A program made the translations under genes and the position numbers. Positions 57,873 to 64,000 of a DNA stretch of 64,000 bases are shown here, one piece after another. The notes beneath the pieces were generated by a model. The model was not told where the DNA came from and did no database searches. It saw only the letters and a program-made list of their open reading frames with translations. The stretch comes from Pseudonocardia sp. TRM90224 (GTDB taxonomy: Bacteria > Actinomycetota > Actinomycetes > Mycobacteriales > Pseudonocardiaceae): the NCBI RefSeq assembly GCF_021245725.1, contig NZ_JAJGSX010000002.1, positions 24,137 to 88,136 on the forward strand, read 5' to 3'. How positions within the stretch are numbered: position 1 is the stretch's first letter; each line of letters begins with the position of its first letter.

Positions 57873-58970
57873 ATGCCGACCGTCCTCTCCGCCCGTGCGC
57901 TCAACCGCGCGGCACTCGCCCGCCAGTTCCTGCTCGAACGGGCCGACGTCAAGGTGCTCGACGCCGTCGCGCACCTCGGCGGCCTGCAGGCGCAGGAGCC
58001 GCAGGAACCGTTCTTCGGGCTCTGGTCGCGGTTGCAGGCGTTCGACCCCGCGGTGCTCTCGGAGCTGCTGGTCGAACGGCAGGTGGTGCGCACCCACCTG
58101 ATGCGCCGCACGGTGCACCTCGTCACCGCCGACGACGCCATCGCCTGGCGATCCCGGCACGACGCGATGCTGAAGCAGCGCGCACTCGGGGTGTACCGGC
58201 GCGACCTCGACGGGGTCGACATCGACGAGCTGCGGGCGGCCGGCGCCGAGATCATGTCGGACGGCACCCCGCGCTCGATCGGCGAGCTCGGGCGCACGCT
58301 CGCCGAGCGCTGGCCGACCGTGGCCCCGCGGGTGCTGGGCGAGATCGTCGTCGCGACGCTGATCCCGATGGTGCAGCTCCCGCCGCGTGGCGTGTGGGGC
58401 TCGACGGCCGGGGTGCGGAACCTGCCGACTACGGCGTGGCTCGGCCGGGACGTCGAGCCGCTCGCCGAGGGCGGGACCGATCCGGTCGGGGAGCAGCTGG
58501 TGCGCCGCTACCTCGCGGCGTTCGGCCCGGCCGCCACCGCCGACCTGCGCGCGTGGTGCGGCCTCGCCGGGCTGCCCAAGGCGGTGGCCGCGGTCCGGGA
58601 CGAGTTGATCACCTTCCGGGACGAGCGCGGTCGGGAGCTGCTCGACCTGCCCGACGTCCCTCGTCCCGACCCGGAGACGGCAGCGCCGGTGCGGTTCCTG
58701 CCGGCGTTCGACAACGCGATACTCGGCTACGACGACCGCAGCCGGATCGTCGACGACGCACACCGCGGCCTCTCGGTGGCCGGCGAGCGCGCGGTGCTCG
58801 TCGACGGCCGGGTCGCCGCGACCTGGAGCGTCGAGGACGGCACCGTCGCCGTCACGCCCCTGCGGCGCTTCTCGCGGGCCGACCGGACGGCCGTCGCCGA
58901 AGAGGGCCGCGATCTCGCGGCGTTCCTCTCCGGCGGCGCGCACCACCGCGTCCGCGTCGCGGCGTCCTGA
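57873..58970 (+). CDS. Winged-helix DNA-binding domain protein (YcaQ/AlkX-like)
   Basis: A 365-aa protein of the HTH_42 family (ALNRAALARQFLLERADVKVLDAVAHLGGLQAQEPQEPFFGLWSRLQAF; LVERQVVRTHLMRRTVHLVTADDAIAWRSRHDAML; TADLRAWCGLAGLPKAVAAV). Members of this family include the DNA glycosylases AlkX/YcaQ and AlkZ, which unhook interstrand crosslinks, but this actinobacterial branch (with FLPAFDNAILGYDDRSRIV) is uncharacterised. It is probably cotranscribed with the DinB gene, forming a possible damage or xenobiotic response unit under the WYL regulator. Confidence 0.9.
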   Translation: MPTVLSARALNRAALARQFLLERADVKVLDAVAHLGGLQAQEPQEPFFGLWSRLQAFDPAVLSELLVERQVVRTHLMRRTVHLVTADDAIAWRSRHDAMLKQRALGVYRRDLDGVDIDELRAAGAEIMSDGTPRSIGELGRTLAERWPTVAPRVLGEIVVATLIPMVQLPPRGVWGSTAGVRNLPTTAWLGRDVEPLAEGGTDPVGEQLVRRYLAAFGPAATADLRAWCGLAGLPKAVAAVRDELITFRDERGRELLDLPDVPRPDPETAAPVRFLPAFDNAILGYDDRSRIVDDAHRGLSVAGERAVLVDGRVAATWSVEDGTVAVTPLRRFSRADRTAVAEEGRDLAAFLSGGAHHRVRVAAS

Positions 58971-58974
58971 CCCC

Positions 58975-59043
58975 AAGTTCCCCACCGTTTTGTGCACTTG
59001 CGCGGCTGTGGAGCGCGCAAGTGCGCAAAACGGTGGGGAGATT
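58975..59043. repeat. Long palindromic intergenic repeat, family A copy 6
   Basis: A 69-bp dyad, AAGTTCCCCACCGTTTTG (58975-58992) to CAAAACGGTGGGGAGAT (59026-59042). This copy has matching inner arms CACTTGCGCG / CGCGCAAGTG, so it pairs almost fully. It fills the gap between convergent genes, touching the kinase stop codon. Confidence 0.9.
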
Positions 59044-60582
59044 TCAGATGTTGCCCCAGATCCGGTAGGTGAAGCCGATCTTCCGTTGTTCCTCGCTCGG
59101 GCCCGTCCAGGCCTTGGTGATCGTCAGGATGGCGATGTTGCCCTCGCTGGTGCGCACGCAAACCGACCGGCCGACGGGGACTCCGGGGACGTTCTTCGTC
59201 CACGCGGTATCCGGGAGACGGTCGCAGTCGGCCTTTCCGGGCTCGCCGGGGCCGGCCGGGAGGCGGGAAAGGCGGCCGCCCTCGGTCGTCGCGAGGGAGT
59301 CGAACCCGTACTCCGCGCTCCGCCCGCTGATGTCGAGACCCGGATAGTCCTCCGGCGTGTGCCGCTCGCCGAACTCGAAGTCGTAGCCCTCCGGCGGTTC
59401 CAGGCCGTCGACGCTCCCGGTGTGCACCTGCTCGTCCGCTGACGGGGTGGTGGTGACCGGGGGTACGGGCGGCGGCTCCGCCATCTCGGTGGTCGTCTGT
59501 CCGGGGACGACCGTGGTGGGGCTCGCTGGGCTGTTCACCTGGAACAGGACCACGCCTACGACGACCAGCGCCGCCACTGCGGCCAGTGCGATCCACGGCC
59601 CCCGCGAGCGCCGGGCGGGCACCGGGGGCGGCGGCGGGATCATCGCCGCGACCGGCGCCACCGTCTCCTCCCCGAGCTGCGCCGGCGCCATCCCGCTGTC
59701 CGTGACCTGCGACAACGAGTCGGCAGCATCGTCGAGCCAGCTCTGCAGCCGGCCCGGGCGGGCTTCTTCGGGCGCCGTGATGGCCGCCATCACCTGCCGC
59801 ACGAGCTGCGGGCGCCGGCGGGTCGCGGGCGCGGCCCGCAGCAACGCCTGGAGGGCTCGCTCGTCGAGCCACCCGTCGGGGCCCGTCGGCGGCGGTTGCC
59901 CGACGAGCACGTGCGCCGCGGTGACCGCGAAGGCGAACCGGTCGCCGGCCGGTGACGCTTGCGCACCGAGCACCCGCAGCTCCGGCGCGGCGTACGGTGC
60001 GCTCCGGCCGGACACGCCCGTCGCGTCGACGAGCCGGGTGAGACCTAGATCCACCAGCACGGTGCCCGCTCCGCCGTCGCGCACGACGATGTTGCTCGGC
60101 TTCACGTCGCCGTGCGCGACGGGGACGGTGGTCTCGGCGCCGGAATGCATCTCGTCCAACGCGGCGGCGACGGTCCGCAGCATCCGCAGCCGTTGGCTCG
60201 CCGTGGCGTCGGGGTTCTCGTCGCACCATTCCCGCAGCGTCGGGCCGTCGATGAAGTCCATGACGACGTACTCGGCCGACGACCTCGGCTCGGCCTTGCC
60301 CTCGCGGTGCTTCGCGGGGCCGACGAACACGTCGGTGACCCGGACGAGCCCCGGGTGCGACAGGCTGCGCAGCAGGTGCCCGAGCCGCTGGAGGCGCTGC
60401 TCCCGATCGGGGTCGTCCCACGCGGGGTGGGCGATCTTGACCGCGACGGTGCGGCGGCCGCTCGCCGAGAGCGGCAGCACGGCCCGCCACACCTCACCCT
60501 CCCCACCTGCGCCGAGCAGCGCGACCAGCCGGAACGTGTCGGGGGCATCGGGCGGCCCGACCCAGAACTCGCCGGCGGACAT
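59044..60582 (-). CDS. Transmembrane Ser/Thr protein kinase, non-RD type
   Basis: A 512-aa PknB-like kinase from ATG 60582 with GGAGG upstream. The kinase domain (about residues 17-285) has the Gly loop LLGAGGEGEVW, Lys49 (VAVKI), a catalytic loop HGDVKPSN (157-164) where Gly replaces the usual Arg, and VDLG (177-180) instead of DFG. A membrane helix (about 329-349) separates it from an extracellular domain of about 160 residues with two Cys (KADCDRLPD, RSVCVRTSEG) after a Pro/Thr linker. The HGD and DLG changes still keep Asp159 and Asp178, so activity is possible. Divergent from an FHA-like protein gene. Confidence 0.92.
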   Translation of the reverse strand: MSAGEFWVGPPDAPDTFRLVALLGAGGEGEVWRAVLPLSASGRRTVAVKIAHPAWDDPDREQRLQRLGHLLRSLSHPGLVRVTDVFVGPAKHREGKAEPRSSAEYVVMDFIDGPTLREWCDENPDATASQRLRMLRTVAAALDEMHSGAETTVPVAHGDVKPSNIVVRDGGAGTVLVDLGLTRLVDATGVSGRSAPYAAPELRVLGAQASPAGDRFAFAVTAAHVLVGQPPPTGPDGWLDERALQALLRAAPATRRRPQLVRQVMAAITAPEEARPGRLQSWLDDAADSLSQVTDSGMAPAQLGEETVAPVAAMIPPPPPVPARRSRGPWIALAAVAALVVVGVVLFQVNSPASPTTVVPGQTTTEMAEPPPVPPVTTTPSADEQVHTGSVDGLEPPEGYDFEFGERHTPEDYPGLDISGRSAEYGFDSLATTEGGRLSRLPAGPGEPGKADCDRLPDTAWTKNVPGVPVGRSVCVRTSEGNIAILTITKAWTGPSEEQRKIGFTYRIWGNI

Positions 60583-60602
60583 GGTTCCTCCAAGATCTGG
60601 GC

Positions 60603-61352
60603 GTGGCGTCAGCATTGGACTGTCAGGGGGACGGTCAGCGGTGGGTGCTGGTGGCCGCCCATGATGGCGTGCGGTCCTGCATCCCGATCGGGCTGCCCGT
60701 CCAGGTGGGACAGACCGTGCTCGTGGGCCGCGAGGGCGACATCCCGCTGGGTGTCGAGATCGAGGACCGCGGGGTGTCGCGGGTCGCGGCAGCGGTCACC
60801 GCCACCGAACAGGGCTGGCAGGTGGAGATCCGCAACCGCAACGGCGCGATGCTGCACCCCTGGGGCCAGCCACCGACGCTGGCCGGCCGGCACAACTCGC
60901 TCGTCTGGCCGCGGATCGCGTTCCGGGTGCTCACCGGCGCCGACGGCACCGACCCGCGGCGCCACTGGGTGCTGCTCGAATCCGACATGATCGCCCCCAC
61001 CACCGCGGGCGCGCGCATCGCAGCGGGCTCCGGGACGAGCACCTACCAGCCCGCGCGGCCGACCCCGATGTCCGACGGGCAGCTGGCGGCGCTGCGGGCG
61101 GTGTTCGCCGATCACCTCCGGTGGCCGCCGGCGTCGCCCGCCGAGGCGCGGACGCTGGCTGCGGCGGGCCGGCGGCTCGGCATCACCGAATCGGGTGTGC
61201 AGGACCGGCTCGACCGGGCCATCAAGCGGGCGCTGCGGCTCGGCCTGCCCCGCGCGTTCGGCTCGACCAACCCCGAGTACCTCTATGTGCTGGTCAGAGC
61301 GGGGTACGTCCCGCTCCCCGAGCACGGGCTGCACCGACTGCTGCTGGAGTGA
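60603..61352 (+). CDS. FHA-like domain protein with C-terminal helix-turn-helix
   Basis: A 249-aa protein from GTG 60603, 20 bp from the kinase start. Residues about 25-115 resemble an FHA fold (VGREGDIPLGVEIEDRGVSR, then EIRNRNGAMLHPWG; Gly42-Arg43, Ser59, Asn80-Gly81). A linker with TSTYQP follows. Residues about 155-249 look like a helix-turn-helix (AARTLAAAGRRLGITESGVQDRLDRAIKRALRLGLPRAFG, the first residues approximate). FHA domains bind phosphothreonine, so it may be a phospho-dependent partner or regulator of the divergent kinase. Confidence 0.75.
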   Translation: MASALDCQGDGQRWVLVAAHDGVRSCIPIGLPVQVGQTVLVGREGDIPLGVEIEDRGVSRVAAAVTATEQGWQVEIRNRNGAMLHPWGQPPTLAGRHNSLVWPRIAFRVLTGADGTDPRRHWVLLESDMIAPTTAGARIAAGSGTSTYQPARPTPMSDGQLAALRAVFADHLRWPPASPAEARTLAAAGRRLGITESGVQDRLDRAIKRALRLGLPRAFGSTNPEYLYVLVRAGYVPLPEHGLHRLLLE

Positions 61353-61393
61353 CTGCACGCGACCGTTCTTCCAGCGCACGCGATCCGTCACAA

Positions 61394-61411
61394 CCCTGCT
61401 GAACAGCAGGG
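61394..61411. terminator. Hairpin terminator between FHA-like and TetR genes
   Basis: A 7-bp stem CCCTGCT (61394-61400) / AGCAGGG (61405-61411), loop GAAC. It lies between convergent genes, with no T tract. Confidence 0.5.
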
Positions 61412-61419
61412 CCGGCGGG

Positions 61420-62202
61420 TCAATGGAGGATCGCGGCGGCCCGCGTCTCGACGAGCACCTGAACGCCCTGCATCAGCCGCTCCAGCCCGAAGGCGTAGGC
61501 GTGCTCGGGATTGTGCGCCGCCTGGTGGGCCTGCCCAGCCGTCTGCCCGACCCGCACGGCGACGGGGAACCGGGAGGGATCGACGACCTCGTCGATCACC
61601 GGACGGACGCTCTCCCACCACTGCTCGTCGGTGATGCCGGTGCGACGGACCGCACGATCGGCCTCGATCCGCCGCCTGGCCACACCTTCGACGTGGGTGA
61701 GCACCAGCGTGAGGACCGCATCCATCTCGACGTCGGTGAGGCCGATCCCGTCGATCACGCGGAGCTCGCGTTCGTACTTGGCGAGCGCGTGCGGACCAAG
61801 GCCCGGGCGGCCGGTGAAGATCTGCAGCACCCACGGGTGGCGCATGTGCAGGTCCCAGTTCACCTGGGCGATGCGGCGAAGGCCGGCCGTCCATTCCGGG
61901 CCGAGCTCGCCGAGCTGCTCGACGGCCTCGCCGTAGACCGCGTCGAGCATCGCCTCCACCAGCTCTTCACGGGACGAGATGTACGTGTAGAGCGACATCG
62001 TCCCGACTCCGAGCGACTCGGCGACCCTGCGCATCGACAGCGTCGCGAGGTCCTGGTCGGCGTCCGCGATCCCGATCGCGGCGCCGACCACCTGCGCGGT
62101 GGTCAGCGTGTGCTTCGGGCCCCGCTGCGGGAGCTGCCGGGTGCCCCACAGGGTCGCGACCGTCCGCGCCGGGTCGCTGCTGCCGCTGATCTCCGTCGCC
62201 AT
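61420..62202 (-). CDS. TetR-family regulator (actII/TetR_C type) of second ABC exporter
   Basis: A 260-aa regulator with HTH at about residues 32-78 (LTTAQVVGAAIGIADADQDLATLSMRRVAESLGVGTMSLYTYISSREELVEAM) and a long C-terminal TetR_C domain (WDLHMRHPWVLQIFTGRPGLGPHAL). It is of the same type as the regulator at 17503 and likewise diverges from a DrrAB exporter. An inverted repeat overlapping the exporter start codon is the likely binding site. Confidence 0.93.
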   Translation of the reverse strand: MATEISGSSDPARTVATLWGTRQLPQRGPKHTLTTAQVVGAAIGIADADQDLATLSMRRVAESLGVGTMSLYTYISSREELVEAMLDAVYGEAVEQLGELGPEWTAGLRRIAQVNWDLHMRHPWVLQIFTGRPGLGPHALAKYERELRVIDGIGLTDVEMDAVLTLVLTHVEGVARRRIEADRAVRRTGITDEQWWESVRPVIDEVVDPSRFPVAVRVGQTAGQAHQAAHNPEHAYAFGLERLMQGVQVLVETRAAAILH

Positions 62203-62231
62203 GGCCCCATCATAGGAGAATTACTCGGTAC

Positions 62232-62268
62232 GCCATACGAAGTTCGGTGCTACGCTTCTCCGTATGGC
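62232..62268. promoter_or_regulatory. Candidate TetR operator overlapping the exporter start
   Basis: GCCATACG (62232-62239) and CGTATGGC (62261-62268), a perfect 8-bp dyad with a 21-bp spacer, flanked by AAG / CTT. The right half covers the ATG of the ABC gene at 62264. Confidence 0.6.
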
Positions 62269-63076
62269 ATACGAAGACGTCGGCTCGACGGCGATACGTG
62301 CCGTCGACGTGCACAAACGGTTCAAGAACAAGACGGCGCTCGACGGGTTCAGCCTCACCGTCGCCGCCGGCACGGTCTGCAGCGTGCTCGGTCCGAACGG
62401 CGCCGGCAAGACGACGGCCGTCCGGATCCTGAGCACCCTGCTCCGCGCGGACGCGGGCCAGGCATCGGTCGCCGGGTACGACGTGCGGACCGATCCGCGC
62501 CGCGCGCGCTACCGCATCGGGCTCGTCGGGCAGAACACCTCGGTCGACGAGATCCTGACCGGCCGCCAGAACCTGACGCTCTTCGGGAAGCTGTACCACC
62601 TGCCGACGCCGGCAGCCCGCCGGCGGGCCGGTGAGCTGCTCGAACGGTTCGACCTCACCGAGGCGGCCGACCAACCGGTCGCGGAGTACTCGGGCGGGAT
62701 GCGGCGCAGGCTCGACCTCGCCACCAGCCTGATCCTGGCCCCGCCGGTGCTGTTCCTCGATGAGCCGACAACCGGGCTCGACCACCGGGCCCGCATCGAC
62801 GTCTGGACCTCGATCCGGTCGCTCGTCGGCACCGGCACAACCGTGTTGCTGACGACCCAGTACCTGGAGGAGGCCGACCAACTGGCCGACCGGATCGCCG
62901 TCATCGACGCCGGCCGGGTCGTCGCCGAGGGCACCCCCGACGAGCTCAAGGCGAAGGTCGGGCCCGACCGCGTCGAGACCGTCACCCGCAAGCCGACGCT
63001 CGACGAGGTCTTCCTGCACCTGACCGGACACGCCGCCGCCCAGAAGACGGAGCAGAGGACGGAGCCGACGCCATGA
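62264..63076 (+). CDS. ABC transporter ATP-binding protein, DrrA-like
   Basis: A 270-aa ATPase. Walker A GPNGAGKT is at residues 43-50, VAEYSGGMRRRLDLATSLI holds the signature, PPVLFLDEPTTGLDH the Walker B, and LLTTQYLEEADQLADRIAVIDAGRVVAEG the switch region. The C-terminal LDEVFLHLTG motif is DrrA-specific. The ATG lies only just downstream of the TetR gene's divergent start, inside the operator, and has no clear ribosome site. Translationally coupled to the permease through an ATGA overlap. Confidence 0.95.
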   Translation: MAYEDVGSTAIRAVDVHKRFKNKTALDGFSLTVAAGTVCSVLGPNGAGKTTAVRILSTLLRADAGQASVAGYDVRTDPRRARYRIGLVGQNTSVDEILTGRQNLTLFGKLYHLPTPAARRRAGELLERFDLTEAADQPVAEYSGGMRRRLDLATSLILAPPVLFLDEPTTGLDHRARIDVWTSIRSLVGTGTTVLLTTQYLEEADQLADRIAVIDAGRVVAEGTPDELKAKVGPDRVETVTRKPTLDEVFLHLTGHAAAQKTEQRTEPTP

Positions 63077-63885
63077 CCGCCACCGACCTCGGACCAGGCA
63101 CGCCGGCGGCGAGCAGCCTCCGCGACGCCGTCACCCTGACCGGCCGGATCCTCCTGCACTGGAAGCAGCGTCCGGTCTCCATCGTGATCGGGCTGATGTT
63201 CCCGGTGCTGATGGTCCTGATGTTCGGCTACCTCTTCGGCGGGGCGATGGCCGTCCCCGACGGCGACTACATGGACTTCCTCATCCCCGGCATGCTCGCG
63301 ATGACCATGCTGTTCGGGCTGGAGTCGATGGTCGTCGCCGTCACGACGGACACCGCGAAGGGTGTGACCGAGCGGATCCGCGCGATGCCGGTCACGACCA
63401 CGGCGATCCTCGCCGGGCGCAGTCTCGCCGACCTGCTCAACTCGCTGGTCGGGATCGCGGTCATGGTCGGCACCGGGCTGCTCGTCGGCTGGACGGCGAA
63501 CCGCGGCTTCCTGATCGCGCTGGGCGCGGTCGGGCTGCTGATGTGGCTGCGGTTCGCCTTCACGTGGGTCGGGATCTACCTCGGGCTGCTGCTGAAGACA
63601 CCGGAGTCGGCCGTCGCCGTGCAGGTGCTCGTCTGGCCGGTCGGATTCCTGTCCAGCGCGTTCGTCTCACCGGACACGATGCCGAGCTGGCTCGGCGCGA
63701 TCGGGACGTGGAACCCGCTCTCCGCAACGGCGACCGCCATCCGGGAGCTGTTCGGCAACCCCGTCTGGAACGCGCAGGGCTGGGCGACCGAGCACGCCGT
63801 CACCCTCGCGCTGATCTGGCCGGCCGTCCTCACCGCCGTCTTCCTGCCGCTCGCGGCGAGGCAGTACCGGGCGCTGGGCGACTGA
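63073..63885 (+). CDS. ABC-2 type permease, DrrB-like
   Basis: A 270-aa membrane protein with six hydrophobic segments (WKQRPVSIVIGLMFPVLMVLMFGYLFGG near the start; KGVTERIRAMPVTTTAILAGRSLADLL cytoplasmic loop; QVLVWPVGFLSSAFVSPDTMPSWLGAIGTWNPLS near the end), typical of DrrB. It starts four bases inside the ATPase gene. Together they form a second, paralogous version of the exporter at 18345-19981; substrate unknown. Confidence 0.94.
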   Translation: MTATDLGPGTPAASSLRDAVTLTGRILLHWKQRPVSIVIGLMFPVLMVLMFGYLFGGAMAVPDGDYMDFLIPGMLAMTMLFGLESMVVAVTTDTAKGVTERIRAMPVTTTAILAGRSLADLLNSLVGIAVMVGTGLLVGWTANRGFLIALGAVGLLMWLRFAFTWVGIYLGLLLKTPESAVAVQVLVWPVGFLSSAFVSPDTMPSWLGAIGTWNPLSATATAIRELFGNPVWNAQGWATEHAVTLALIWPAVLTAVFLPLAARQYRALGD

Positions 63886-63900
63886 GGCCCGCGCGGCTGG

Positions 63901-63929
63901 GAGGGCAGGAAAGCCACTTTCCGGCCCTC
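63901..63929. repeat. Hairpin repeat, family C copy 2 (terminator-like)
   Basis: GAGGG (63901-63905) pairs with CCCTC (63925-63929), enclosing GGAAAG / CTTTCC. The core AGGAAAGCCACTTTC is identical to that at 30599-30613 but the outer arms differ. It lies 16 bp after the permease stop. Confidence 0.7.
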
Positions 63930-63976
63930 ACAGAGGCTGTTGCGTTTTGGTCGGGTGGGGTTGGGATGATCTTGGT

Positions 63977-64000
63977 GTGGCGAAGGGGTTCCGGCGGGTT
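63977..64000 (+). CDS. Possible start of a transposase-like gene (truncated by window edge)
   Basis: The last 24 bases, GTG GCG AAG GGG TTC CGG CGG GTT, read VAKGFRRV. This resembles the first residues I recall for IS1182/IS5-like DDE transposases in actinobacteria. The preceding 47 bases (GAGGCTGTTGCGTTTTGGTCG onward at 63933) could hold an insertion-sequence end. Eight codons are too few to be certain. Confidence 0.3.

Overview
This 64 kb window comes from the chromosome of a very GC-rich actinobacterium, most likely a member of the Pseudonocardiaceae or a close relative. The evidence is the strong G/C third-position bias, frequent GTG starts, mycothiol-type enzymes (a maleylpyruvate-isomerase-fold protein at the left edge), actinobacterial families such as DUF3159, DUF1707/LiaF-like, BTAD regulators and CGNR zinc fingers, and a Pat/HisC2-type aminotransferase close to the mycobacterial one. 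Genus level is inference. There is no phage, plasmid, CRISPR or large biosynthetic cluster. It is a mosaic of small accessory and metabolic modules, many arranged as a regulator divergent from its target.

Layout. 1-7.4 kb: partial mycothiol-dependent enzyme, esterase, PLP lyase, DHA2 exporter divergent from a SigG/SigX5-like sigma factor, GH13 glucosidase. 7.5-17.4 kb: FAD monooxygenase/TetR pair, two SDRs, Yx(F/W/Y)xxD-type lipoprotein, DUF1707 protein, YCII/ECF42 pair, DUF3159 and HxlR/carboxymuconolactone-decarboxylase pair, TetR/hydrolase pair. 17.5-25 kb: TetR with DrrAB-like exporter, sugar transferase, class V PLP enzyme, P-loop kinase, MarR/membrane protein, CPBP protease. 25-41 kb: two LLM oxidoreductases, 1024-aa AfsR-like regulator, MFS exporter, M18 and M3 peptidases, GMC oxidase plus acyl-CoA ligase, NAT plus Nudix, zinc alcohol dehydrogenase. 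41-50 kb: slipin, atypical response regulator, GlsB-like and DUF4870 membrane proteins, aromatic aminotransferase, dienelactone-hydrolase-like protein, acetoacetyl-CoA synthetase, tRNA-Ser(GCU), tRNA-Arg(ACG), a tandem hairpin repeat, a methyltransferase and lgt. 50-64 kb: small Cys-rich peptide, CGNR/GNAT/hydrolase operon, TrmO, second FAD monooxygenase/TetR pair, WYL/DinB pair, Ser/Thr kinase divergent from an FHA-HTH protein, a second TetR/DrrAB exporter module, and possibly the first codons of a transposase at the right edge.

The most distinctive structural signal is a set of long intergenic palindromes. Family A (about 68-70 bp, six copies, outer arms based on CTTCCCCACCGTTTTG) and family B (61 bp, three copies, outer arms starting GTCGACAACGACG) sit immediately at gene 3' ends, mostly between convergent genes. 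They sometimes supply the final codons and the stop. Family B carries a conserved LacI-type operator-like centre. A third hairpin core (AGGAAAGCCACTTTC) occurs twice. At least seven regulator/target pairs have recognisable inverted or direct repeats as candidate operators, so much of the window looks like self-contained, individually regulated detoxification, efflux and stress units.
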